From the NCBI GenBank assembly GCA_900549245.1, contig URNQ01000092.1:1-7005 (forward strand): DNA of 7,005 bases. Reading direction: 5' to 3'. The DNA comes from an uncultured Collinsella sp. GTDB lineage: Bacteria; Actinomycetota; Coriobacteriia; Coriobacteriales; Coriobacteriaceae. Both the position numbers and the translations under genes were made by a program. Below are positions 1 to 5,951 of this stretch, piece by piece (within the stretch, counting starts at the first letter, position 1; each line of letters opens with the position of its first letter). The notes under the pieces were generated by a model. The model made no database searches and was not told the origin of the DNA. It was given only the letters and a program-made list of their open reading frames with translations.

Positions 1-51
1 CCGCACATGTGCGGATGAATGTGGGAAGTGTTCGGATGAAGTTGCCAATCA
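1..51. mobile_element. Probable end of an IS21-family-like insertion sequence (partial)
   Basis: The sequence shows two imperfect 16-base direct repeats (8-23 and 29-44, 13 of 16 identical, both containing CGGATGAA) with a 21-base period. They lie immediately beside the point where the dipeptidase gene loses its family similarity. IS21-family elements are known to carry several short repeats near each end and to terminate in TG...CA. A CA is available at 46-47 or 50-51, so the element would lie to the left and end at one of these. If it ends at 51, its terminal TGA, read on the minus strand, supplies the stop codon of the interrupted gene. No transposase is visible, so the family call is inferred from repeat architecture alone. 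It could instead be another mobile element or a plain deletion junction. Confidence 0.4.
8..44. repeat. Pair of 16-base direct repeats, 21-base period
   Basis: Bases 8-23 and 29-44 share the core CGGATGAA and match at 13 of 16 positions. They occupy the extreme left edge, next to the truncated dipeptidase gene, and probably represent transposase-binding repeats inside an insertion-sequence end. A 14-base perfect palindrome, CCGCACATGTGCGG, occupies 1-14 and overlaps the first repeat. Confidence 0.6.
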
Positions 52-1014
52 AGGCTGGATTTCGCTGACCATGGCTCCCTTTTGGTCAGGTTTTCCTTTC
101 TCCTTTACTGTGATAATGTCGTAATCTGTGCCTTCGGTCAGCTGACTACCAAAATAATTGCGGCCTTGCACATAACGGGACCACTGGTTTACGCCGGAAT
201 CGGCGAGGCTTTCGCCATACGTTTGGGCGACATCGAATTTGCCGTCAGCGGAGTATTTGGCGAAACCCTTTTCTTCGGGCATGGATTGGATCTTTTCAGA
301 GTGGAGGCAATTCTCGGTGTCATTGAGGTCGACATCGTAGTTGAGGCTCCCGATATTAGGGTTGAGCGACGCGACGTCGTCAGCGAGCTTCATGGCGATC
401 CACTGATGGGCGGAAAGTGTGGCGAACAGCCAGGTCTCGTTGTTGTCGGCGATGATGATCTGGTCGTTGGTGCAGACGCCTTGATCATCGATCAGGCTGC
501 CGAGAAGCTCGACGCCCTCGCGGGCCGTGGCGCTCTCGCCCAGGATGATGCTGCCGTAACTGTACTCGCCCAGACCCACTTCCTCATCGATGGGGTCTGC
601 TGCAGCGGCCTCCTCGTTATAGGAGGTGCTTAGCGTGGCGGAGCAGGAGACGCCCTTCTCGTTGATGCCGGCCTCGGAGTAGGCGTCGGTGCGACCCATC
701 CAGTTGGAGGGGTGGTCGCGTACATAGCTGTAGCGATAGGTAGGCTTGTTCGAAGTGTATTCAAAAGCAGATTCAATCGAGCTGTACTTAAAGCCAGGTT
801 CGTGGGCAGGTTCGATGCCGTAGTGCTTAAGATAGCGCTTGCCAAAGTCCTCGGCGCGGCCGTAGTACGTGTTGCCGTCGGCCGTAAGGTTTTTGCCCAT
901 GTATATCTGCGTGCAGGCGAGCGCAGATGTCGGCATGGACATGATGGTTGCAGCTCCAAAGGCGAGGCCTATGCCTAGCTTCTTGAGCGCGTTGACGGGG
1001 TGAGTTTTCCTCAT
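49..1014 (-). CDS. C69-family dipeptidase, secreted, C-terminally truncated
   Basis: This encodes the first 321 residues of a C69 (PepD-type) peptidase, an N-terminal-nucleophile hydrolase that cleaves dipeptides. Residues 1-33 form a signal peptide or propeptide: a basic start (MRKTH), a hydrophobic stretch around 13-27, and ALA at 31-33. Cys34 opens the family block CTQIYMGKNLTADG and is the expected nucleophile after processing; R53 and D56 in GRAEDFG continue the conserved N-terminal region. The motifs GINEKGVSCSATLS and GSIILGESATAREGVELL are also typical. Family members are usually about 470 residues or more. This one stops after SEIQP, where relatives continue with a conserved proline-containing segment, so roughly the last third is missing. 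The break coincides with an apparent insertion-sequence end, and the product is probably non-functional. The ATG at 1012-1014 is preceded by GGGAGG at good spacing. The family is clear; activity is doubtful. Confidence 0.87.
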   Translation of the reverse strand: MRKTHPVNALKKLGIGLAFGAATIMSMPTSALACTQIYMGKNLTADGNTYYGRAEDFGKRYLKHYGIEPAHEPGFKYSSIESAFEYTSNKPTYRYSYVRDHPSNWMGRTDAYSEAGINEKGVSCSATLSTSYNEEAAAADPIDEEVGLGEYSYGSIILGESATAREGVELLGSLIDDQGVCTNDQIIIADNNETWLFATLSAHQWIAMKLADDVASLNPNIGSLNYDVDLNDTENCLHSEKIQSMPEEKGFAKYSADGKFDVAQTYGESLADSGVNQWSRYVQGRNYFGSQLTEGTDYDIITVKEKGKPDQKGAMVSEIQP

Positions 1015-1033
1015 TTTCCCTCCCAGCGTGCGA

Positions 1034-1057
1034 AAGCCCTCCGTTGCCAGAGGGCTT
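1034..1057 (-). promoter_or_regulatory. Hairpin in the dipeptidase 5' leader
   Basis: Arms AAGCCCTC (1034-1041) and GAGGGCTT (1050-1057) form a perfect 8-bp stem with an 8-base loop, about 20 bases upstream of the dipeptidase ATG and just before its Shine-Dalgarno sequence. In the minus direction only three T residues follow, so it is a weak candidate for an intrinsic terminator. It may be an attenuator or mRNA-stabilising hairpin, or the remnant of an upstream terminator. The structure is seen; the role is inferred. Confidence 0.45.
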
Positions 1058-1074
1058 CAGCCAATAAAGACACC

Positions 1075-1141
1075 CCATTAGCGTAACGAACTGGAAACAA
1101 TATTCATCTATGAAAGAAACTTACTCGATAAGCGTAATGAA
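1075..1141. repeat. Two 16-base direct repeats in the dipeptidase leader
   Basis: Bases 1075-1090 and 1126-1141 match at 13 of 16 positions and share the core AGCGTAAYGAA, 51 bases apart (about five helical turns). Both lie just downstream of the TATAAT element at 1160-1165 as read on the minus strand. That placement would suit a repressor or other regulator of the dipeptidase gene. No known regulator binding site is recognised. Confidence 0.4.
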
Positions 1142-1159
1142 ATATGCGATGAGCGGTTA

Positions 1160-1165
1160 ATTATA
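1160..1165 (-). promoter_or_regulatory. Consensus -10 element of the dipeptidase promoter
   Basis: A perfect TATAAT on the minus strand sits in an AT-rich stretch, with only a weak -35 candidate (TTAAAG, 17 bases upstream). Transcription would begin near 1153 and give a leader of about 140 bases before the dipeptidase ATG. That leader contains the 16-base repeats and the hairpin at 1034-1057. Confidence 0.5.
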
Positions 1166-1250
1166 CTCAGTTTGTAGCTTTACTTTAATAAAGGCGCCCT
1201 GTGATTACTGTAGCCGAATAAAGTAGCTGGGAATGCCCGAAATGAAAATC

Positions 1251-1285
1251 CCCCTGCTGTTTGGCAAATGCATAAACAGCAGGGG
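1251..1285 (-). terminator. Intrinsic terminator of the lipid kinase/microprotein unit
   Basis: A perfect 12-bp inverted repeat (arms CCCCTGCTGTTT at 1251-1262 and AAACAGCAGGGG at 1274-1285, 11-base loop) begins 36 bases after the microprotein stop codon. In the minus direction the stem is followed by GATTTTCATTT, an imperfect T tract. Position and shape fit a Rho-independent terminator that separates this unit from the dipeptidase gene. Confidence 0.75.
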
Positions 1286-1321
1286 AGACGATAATTGGAT
1301 GAATATCATACCAATGTGGAA

Positions 1322-1414
1322 TTACTTCTTCCGGCGGTGGATCACGTTGATCGCATAGCCGACGAGCATGGCCAAAACGATGATGATAAAGCCGAGCAGG
1401 GGATTGTCGTTCAT
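1322..1414 (-). CDS. 30-residue single-pass membrane microprotein
   Basis: This small gene encodes 30 residues: a short polar start (MNDN), one hydrophobic helix over about residues 5-25 (including GFIIIVLAMLVG), and a basic tail, HRRKK, ending in TAA. The ATG at 1412-1414 has a strong ribosome binding site, TAGGAGG, whose first three bases are the stop codon of the lipid kinase gene. The start lies only 9 bases after that stop, so the two genes are probably co-transcribed and translationally coupled. A strong terminator follows. The basic C-terminus predicts a cytoplasmic tail under the positive-inside rule. I do not recognise a family. A role linked to the lipid kinase, such as membrane docking or modulation, is inferred from coupling alone. 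The ribosome binding site, terminator and clean membrane-helix pattern make a chance reading frame unlikely. Confidence 0.7.
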   Translation of the reverse strand: MNDNPLLGFIIIVLAMLVGYAINVIHRRKK

Positions 1415-1423
1415 AGGGTCCTC

Positions 1424-2341
1424 CTATTTTCCGAGCGGGGAGAATTCGTCGACGATGAGGTCGAGGCATTGCGGAAGCGCGCGGGCTCCAAAGACACCCG
1501 AATTGCTGGAGATAATCTCGCCATCGAACTGCATGCCCAGCGACGGGGTGCAGGTGATCTTGGCTTCCTTGGTCTGGATGATCTTGAACTGCGGGCGGCC
1601 GAGCACCTTGCCGGCGGGATCGAGCGCGGCGGTGATCACGGTGGGCAGGAGCTGGACGGTTTTTACGGGCTCGATGACTGCGATGTCGACCATGCCGTCG
1701 TTCATGCGGCAATCGGGGAACAGGTTGATGTCGTTTTGAATGACCGAGGTGTTGCCGGCCATGCAGCAGATGCCATCGAGCTCCTCGACAATGCCGTCAT
1801 GCTCAATCGTAAAGTGCGCCACCGTGGGGTTGGGTGTGGCGAGCGCCGACAGGAAATAGGCGATCTCGCCGATGTCGTTTTTGGCGGGGGCGGCCTTCAT
1901 CATGATCTCGGCATCGTAGCCCGATCCGGCGATGATGATGAAGCCGTGGCGCTTCTCGTTGCCGTTCTCGTCGAGCCAAAAGAGCTCGCCCATGTCCACT
2001 TTGACCGTGCGACCGGCGCGGCAAGCCTTGGCAAGCGCCGCCGCCTCGGGGGCATTACCGATGTTGTTGAAGAACAGGCAGGCCGTACCGGAGGGGAAGA
2101 CGAGCGTGGGGACACCGCATCCGCGCATCTGGTCGAGCACGTTGGAGACGGTGCCGTCGCCGCCCGAGACCACCACGCGATCGAATTCGCGCACGTCTGC
2201 CACGGCGTCCTCGGGTTCCATGCCATCGCCGATAAAGCGCATCACGACCTCGTCGCCGCCCTGCGCGAGGGCGTGCGTGAATGCGTAGATTTCATCTGAG
2301 CTGGGGCCCGATGCCGGGTTGTGGATGATAAGGCAGCGCAT
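1424..2341 (-). CDS. Diacylglycerol/lipid kinase family protein (DgkB/YegS-like)
   Basis: A 305-residue protein of the diacylglycerol kinase catalytic-domain family, which transfers phosphate from ATP to a membrane lipid and usually acts in phospholipid recycling at the inner membrane face. Visible blocks are HNPASG at 7-12, the nucleotide-binding glycine motif SGGDGT at 59-64, PSGTA at 83-87, AGSGYDAEIM at 138-147, NDGMVDIAVI at 214-223, and FDGE at 272-275, where D273 matches the likely catalytic base of DgkB-type enzymes. The length is normal for the family. One oddity is that the usual GTxND motif after the second glycine loop reads GTACL (85-89), so the conserved Asn-Asp pair is missing. 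Substrate specificity cannot be read from sequence. The ATG at 2339-2341 has only a weak upstream GGGAA, but the next residues (RCLIIHNPASG) are a typical family start. A membrane microprotein gene follows 9 bases downstream. Confidence 0.85.
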   Translation of the reverse strand: MRCLIIHNPASGPSSDEIYAFTHALAQGGDEVVMRFIGDGMEPEDAVADVREFDRVVVSGGDGTVSNVLDQMRGCGVPTLVFPSGTACLFFNNIGNAPEAAALAKACRAGRTVKVDMGELFWLDENGNEKRHGFIIIAGSGYDAEIMMKAAPAKNDIGEIAYFLSALATPNPTVAHFTIEHDGIVEELDGICCMAGNTSVIQNDINLFPDCRMNDGMVDIAVIEPVKTVQLLPTVITAALDPAGKVLGRPQFKIIQTKEAKITCTPSLGMQFDGEIISSNSGVFGARALPQCLDLIVDEFSPLGK

Positions 2342-2369
2342 ACTTACGTTCCCGTTCTGTGACTAACCG

Positions 2370-2377
2370 AGTATAGT
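2370..2377. promoter_or_regulatory. Overlapping divergent -10 elements (lipid kinase / rnd)
   Basis: On the minus strand bases 2370-2375 read TATACT, and on the plus strand bases 2372-2377 read TATAGT. Both are good -10 hexamers sharing the same central TATA. Plus-strand transcription would start near 2384, about 55 bases before the rnd start. Minus-strand transcription would start near 2363, about 22 bases before the lipid kinase start. The -35 regions on either side are weak. The element lies centrally in the only gap between these divergent genes. Confidence 0.5.
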
Positions 2378-2439
2378 TGTAAGGCAATGCCGATATCCTA
2401 CCCGTGTTTTTCGGGCCTAACCTTATTCGATGGGTTGAT

Positions 2440-3573
2440 ATGTACATTTCCACACATCAGGCTCTACTCGACTTTTGTCAGCGCGCCCGTGAGTTTGACG
2501 CGATTGCCGTCGATACCGAGTTTTTGCGCGAGCGCACGTTCCATCCGCGCCTGTGCCTGGTCCAGATTGCCACTCCTGCCGAGAGCGTCGCGGTTGATCC
2601 GCTGGTGATCGACGACCTGTCTCCCTTGGCCGAACTCATGGCCGACGAGAGCGTGACCAAGGTGTTCCATGCTTGCTCGCAGGACATGGAAGTTATGCTT
2701 CATACCGTAGGCGTGTTGCCGCGTCCGATTTTTGACACGCAGGTGGCCGCCGCCTTTTTAGGCGAGCGCCAGCAGATTTCCTACGGCGCGCTCGTGCAGA
2801 CGTTTTGCGGCGTCTCATTGCCCAAGACTGAGTCGCTGACCGACTGGTCGCGTCGCCCGCTGACCGATAAGCAGATTGAGTACGCGATCGATGACGTCAA
2901 GTACCTGATCGTCGCCTATACCGAGATGATGAGCCGTCTGCGCGAGCTGGGCCGCGTGGACTGGGTACTCGACGAGTTGCGCCCGCTGGCTGACGAGTCG
3001 CACTATCGCGCCGATCGCCACGAGGCGTTCCGCAAGGTCAAGCGCATCAATTCGTGCAGCCGTCACCAGTTGGGCATCGCGCGCGAGCTCGCCGCCTGGC
3101 GCGAGGACCGCGCCGAGCGCCGCAACATCCCGCGCAAGTGGGTCATGTCCGACGATACGCTGCTGGCGCTCGTTAAGCGCAATCCCGTGCGCGTTGAGGA
3201 GTTCCGTAGCATTCGCGGTACCGACCAGTTGGGGGAGCGCGACGTGGACGGCGCGCTCATGGCCATCAAGCGCGGTGCGAGCTGCCCGCACGATCGCCTG
3301 CCGCTCATGGTGCGCGGGCATCGCCAGATTTCGCCGGAGCTTGAGAGCGTGACGGATCTCATGTACGCGCTCATCCGCCTGGTTGCCGAGCGCTCGGGCG
3401 TGGCGACCTCGGTCATTGCCTCGCGCGATGACCTGGCCGACTATATTGAGCACCCCGAGCAGAGCCCCCTGCGCGAAGGCTGGCGTTTTGAGCTTGTGGG
3501 CTCGCGTCTGGACGATCTGCTCTCGGGTAATATGGGGTTGACGGTCAAAGATGGCAAAATTGAATTGCTGTAA
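2440..3573 (+). CDS. rnd: Ribonuclease D (3'-5' exoribonuclease with HRDC domain)
   Basis: A 377-residue DEDD-superfamily 3'-5' exoribonuclease, acting in the cytoplasm on tRNA precursors and other structured RNAs. The exonuclease domain (about 1-185) shows motif Exo I as DTEF (D25, E27), Exo II as HACSQDMEVM (D82), and Exo III as YAIDDVKYL (Y148, D152). All expected metal-binding acidic residues are present. An HRDC nucleic-acid-binding region follows at about 205-285 (ELAAWREDRAERRNIPRKWV). The C-terminal 90 residues look like the second helical domain seen in RNase D. I chose the ATG at 2440 because MYISTHQALLDF matches the usual RNase D beginning; an in-frame GTG at 2404 would add 12 atypical residues. 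Neither start has a strong ribosome binding site. It is the first gene of the plus-strand series. Confidence 0.93.
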   Translation: MYISTHQALLDFCQRAREFDAIAVDTEFLRERTFHPRLCLVQIATPAESVAVDPLVIDDLSPLAELMADESVTKVFHACSQDMEVMLHTVGVLPRPIFDTQVAAAFLGERQQISYGALVQTFCGVSLPKTESLTDWSRRPLTDKQIEYAIDDVKYLIVAYTEMMSRLRELGRVDWVLDELRPLADESHYRADRHEAFRKVKRINSCSRHQLGIARELAAWREDRAERRNIPRKWVMSDDTLLALVKRNPVRVEEFRSIRGTDQLGERDVDGALMAIKRGASCPHDRLPLMVRGHRQISPELESVTDLMYALIRLVAERSGVATSVIASRDDLADYIEHPEQSPLREGWRFELVGSRLDDLLSGNMGLTVKDGKIELL

Positions 3574-3596
3574 GGAAGCCTAGCCGCTTGAGTGGG

Positions 3597-3602
3597 TAAA
3601 AT
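3597..3602 (+). promoter_or_regulatory. Possible -10 element for the zinc metallopeptidase gene
   Basis: TAAAAT lies 24 bases past the rnd stop codon and 35 bases before the metallopeptidase ATG, a plausible position for a separate promoter. No convincing -35 is visible, so the metallopeptidase may simply be read through from rnd. The gene's ribosome binding site CGGAGG (3625-3630) is strong and 7 bases from the ATG. Confidence 0.3.
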
Positions 3603-3637
3603 GCCTCCAACGTGTAACTCGATTCGGAGGAATTCGC

Positions 3638-4342
3638 ATGCCTTATTACTATGGATACGGCTTTGGTATCGACCCGCTGTACCTGCTGGTTGTGCTTGTC
3701 TGCACGGTGCTTGGCCTTGCCGCGCAGAGCTATATCAATTCGACGTACAAGACGTGGTCCAAGGTTCGCTCGGACGGCGACACGGGCGCCAGGGTCGCTC
3801 GCCGCATGCTCGACGCCAACGGCTGCAATGCCGTGGGTATCAAGGGTGTCGCCGGTGAGCTCACTGACCATTACAACCCGCAGGACAACAACCTGTATCT
3901 GTCGGATTCCAACCGTTCGGGCGGCTCGGTCGCAAGCGTTGCTGTCGCTTGTCACGAGGCAGGCCATGCCGCGCAGCGTCAAAGCGGCTATGCCATGATG
4001 AAGGTACGTACCGCCCTCGTGCCGGTCGTCAACTTTACCCAGAACACCTGGACCATCGTGCTGCTCATGGGCCTGTTTATGAACATCGCGGGACTCACGA
4101 CCCTCGCGCTGATCTTCTTCTCGTTTAGCGTGCTGTTCCAGCTCGTTACGCTGCCGGTCGAAATTGACGCCAGCCGCCGCGCCGTGGCGTATATCGAGCA
4201 GTCGGGCATGAGCTCCAAACAGGTCAACGGTGCCAAGAAGGTGCTGACGGCCGCCGCGCTTACCTATGTGGCTGCGGCGCTCACCTCGATTATTCAGCTG
4301 CTCTATCTTATGGCTCGCTACAACAGAAACTCCAACCGATAA
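3638..4342 (+). CDS. Membrane zinc metallopeptidase, YugP type (Zn_peptidase_2)
   Basis: A 234-residue integral-membrane protein of the neutral zinc metallopeptidase family to which Bacillus YugP belongs; its substrate is generally unknown. The zinc-binding motif is HEAGH at 106-110, with H106 and H110 as ligands and E107 as the catalytic glutamate. The conserved downstream motif LPVEIDASRRA (172-182) probably supplies the third ligand. Membrane segments are apparent at about 12-30, two adjacent stretches within 125-170, and 203-226. The N-terminal MPYYYGYGFGID is a characteristic family start. The length agrees with the family. The ATG at 3638 is well supported by CGGAGG 7 bases upstream. 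It lies between rnd and xseA, with a GC-rich hairpin after it. The family call is firm; a role in membrane protein processing is inference. Confidence 0.9.
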   Translation: MPYYYGYGFGIDPLYLLVVLVCTVLGLAAQSYINSTYKTWSKVRSDGDTGARVARRMLDANGCNAVGIKGVAGELTDHYNPQDNNLYLSDSNRSGGSVASVAVACHEAGHAAQRQSGYAMMKVRTALVPVVNFTQNTWTIVLLMGLFMNIAGLTTLALIFFSFSVLFQLVTLPVEIDASRRAVAYIEQSGMSSKQVNGAKKVLTAAALTYVAAALTSIIQLLYLMARYNRNSNR

Positions 4343-4358
4343 CAAATTGGGTCGCTGG

Positions 4359-4388
4359 GCGCCGCGGGGATTTGTGTCCCCGCGGCGC
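4359..4388 (+). terminator. GC-rich hairpin after the metallopeptidase gene, no T tract
   Basis: Perfect 12-bp arms GCGCCGCGGGGA (4359-4370) and TCCCCGCGGCGC (4377-4388) enclose the loop TTTGTG, 17 bases after the metallopeptidase stop. This would be a very stable RNA hairpin. Neither strand has a T run after it, so it is not a canonical intrinsic terminator. It may still mark the transcript end, stabilise the upstream mRNA, or only partly block read-through into xseA. Confidence 0.5.
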
Positions 4389-4412
4389 TGTACTATGTGT
4401 TGGACTTGAATT

Positions 4413-4437
4413 TGCGCAGGGCCGGAGCCCTTGTGCA
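4413..4437 (+). promoter_or_regulatory. Leader hairpin just upstream of the xseA ribosome binding site
   Basis: Pairing of 4413-4422 with 4427-4437 gives about ten base pairs (one G-U, one bulged T) around a CGGA loop. It ends 8 bases before the Shine-Dalgarno AAAGGAGG at 4446-4453. The hairpin would bury the upstream TTG at 4431, which favours the GTG at 4458 as the real xseA start. A possible -10, TACTAT at 4391-4396, would place it inside the xseA leader. The regulatory role is unproven. Confidence 0.4.
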
Positions 4438-4457
4438 CGATGACGAAAGGAGGCTGC

Positions 4458-5909
4458 GTGGCAGGCTGGAATTTAACCGGCAATGCCGTTTCCGCCGAGT
4501 TCGACGGTTCGGACGAGCAGGAGCGTAAAGAGCTCAGCGTGAGCCAGGCGGTAGAGATCGCCGCCGGTGCGCTCGATGCCATTCCGCAGCTGAGCGTTCT
4601 GGGCGAGGTCACGGGTTTTCGTGGCCCAAACGCCCGAAGCGGCCACTGCTATTTCCAGATCAAGGACGATTCGGCCGCCGTTGACTGCATCATCTGGAAG
4701 GGCGCCTACCTTAAACGCACCTTCGACTTGCGCGACGGCATGCAGGTAAGCTTTAAGGGCAGCTTCAATCTCTATAAGGCCACGGGCCGCATGAGCTTTG
4801 TCGCTCGCTCGTTTTCGCTGGCGGGGGAGGGTCTGCTGCGTCAACAAGTGGCGCAACTGGCCGAAAAGCTACGCCGCGAGGGCCTGATGGACGAAGCGCG
4901 CAAGCGCCGCATCCCGGTGTTCTGCTCGCGCGTGGCGGTCGTCACCTCGTTTTCGGGTGCCGTAATCGACGACGTCAAGCGTACGCTGCGCCGTCGCAAC
5001 CCGCTCGTCGAGCTCGTTTGCGTGGGCGCCAAGGTTCAAGGCGAGGGTGCGCCGACCGAGCTCATTGAGGGCTTGCGCCGCGCCGCTTCCATTACGCCGG
5101 CGCCCGACTGTATTTTGCTGGTGCGCGGCGGCGGCTCCTTTGAGGACCTCATGACCTTTAATGACGAGGAGCTTGCCCGCGCGGTGGCGGCTTGTCCTGT
5201 GCCCGTGGTGACCGGCATTGGCCATGAGCCCGATACCTCGATTTGCGACATGGTGAGCGACCGACGCGCCTCCACGCCCACGGCGGCGGCAGAATCGGTG
5301 GCGCCGGCTATGACGGAGTTGGCCGATGTGCTCGAGGCGCGCCATCAGCGTCTGGGTGCCGCGATGGCATCGATGATTGGGTCGGCCCAGGTCGACCTGG
5401 AGATGCTCGATCAGCGCGGTCGCCGTGCCTGGGATACCTATACGGCTCGCTTGGGTGATGCGCTCGATGCCGCTGCGTGTCGTCCGTGCCTCAACGACCC
5501 CACATTTATGGTCGAGCGTCGCGAATCGGAGCTTGCGCTGACTGCCGATCGCCTGTCGGGCGCCATAGTACGCTCGGTCGGGACATTCCGCTCCAACTTT
5601 GAGCGCTTGCCCGAGCGTCTGATTACAAGCACCTCGGGGCTCGATGGTAAGCGCCATGCGCTCACGCTTGCGAGTTCCCGTCTGGAGCATCAGGGGCGCA
5701 CGATGCTCAGCAAGCCAGCGTCCGACCTGAGCCGTGCGGCAGCGTCGCTCGATGCCCTGTCGCCGCTCAAAGTGCTTGCTCGTGGCTATTCCATCGCGTA
5801 CAGCGATGATGGTGTGGCTACGAGTGCCAAGACCTTTAAGCCTGGCGACGCCATTCGCGTGCGCATGGCAGACGGCAACGTGGCAGCAACGGTCGATACG
5901 GTCGAATAG
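4458..5909 (+). CDS. xseA: Exodeoxyribonuclease VII large subunit
   Basis: The 483-residue catalytic subunit of exonuclease VII, which with XseB degrades single-stranded DNA to short oligonucleotides in the cytoplasm during repair and recombination. An N-terminal OB-fold DNA-binding domain spans about 46-120 (GEVTGFR, then SGHCYFQIKDDSA). The catalytic core follows, with VAVVTSFSGAVIDDV at 159-173, RGGGSFEDL at 223-231, TGIGHEPDTSICD at 252-264 and RRASTPTAAAE at 269-279. A long helical region follows, then the conserved C-terminal segment beginning LKVLARGYSIAYS. It is slightly longer than usual because of about 25 polar N-terminal residues. I chose the GTG at 4458 for the strong AAAGGAGG just upstream, although the 4-base spacing is short. 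In-frame alternatives are ATG at 4440 and TTG at 4431, the latter inside a predicted hairpin. xseB follows 42 bases downstream. Confidence 0.95.
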   Translation: MAGWNLTGNAVSAEFDGSDEQERKELSVSQAVEIAAGALDAIPQLSVLGEVTGFRGPNARSGHCYFQIKDDSAAVDCIIWKGAYLKRTFDLRDGMQVSFKGSFNLYKATGRMSFVARSFSLAGEGLLRQQVAQLAEKLRREGLMDEARKRRIPVFCSRVAVVTSFSGAVIDDVKRTLRRRNPLVELVCVGAKVQGEGAPTELIEGLRRAASITPAPDCILLVRGGGSFEDLMTFNDEELARAVAACPVPVVTGIGHEPDTSICDMVSDRRASTPTAAAESVAPAMTELADVLEARHQRLGAAMASMIGSAQVDLEMLDQRGRRAWDTYTARLGDALDAAACRPCLNDPTFMVERRESELALTADRLSGAIVRSVGTFRSNFERLPERLITSTSGLDGKRHALTLASSRLEHQGRTMLSKPASDLSRAAASLDALSPLKVLARGYSIAYSDDGVATSAKTFKPGDAIRVRMADGNVAATVDTVE

Positions 5910-5951
5910 ACCGCGTTTCGCAGTGATAGACCCTTAGGAAAGGAAACAGAT

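Noticed and set aside
1..14. The palindrome CCGCACATGTGCGG as a regulator operator
   Set aside because: It sits inside the probable IS end at the window edge with no promoter beside it. It is better seen as part of the element's terminal repeats.
1082..1111. A nine-codon leader peptide in the dipeptidase leader ending in TAATG
   Set aside because: There is no ribosome binding site, no run of regulatory codons, and the overlapping ATG leads only into an out-of-frame shadow.
1295..2299. A 334-codon open frame on the plus strand opposite the lipid kinase
   Set aside because: It is an antisense shadow of the kinase gene. It shows no recognisable domain, whereas the minus-strand frame has clear kinase motifs.
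2401..2415. CCCG...CGGG hairpin before rnd as a terminator or attenuator
   Set aside because: The stem is only 4 bp with no T tract after it, which is too weak to call.
2404..2439. GTG at 2404 as the RNase D start
   Set aside because: It adds 12 residues not typical of RNase D and has no ribosome binding site. MYIST at 2440 is the usual family beginning.
3545..4612. A 355-codon open frame on the minus strand across the metallopeptidase and into xseA
   Set aside because: It spans the metallopeptidase gene, an intergenic region and the start of xseA on the opposite strand, with low-complexity composition and no family motif. It is a GC-driven shadow.
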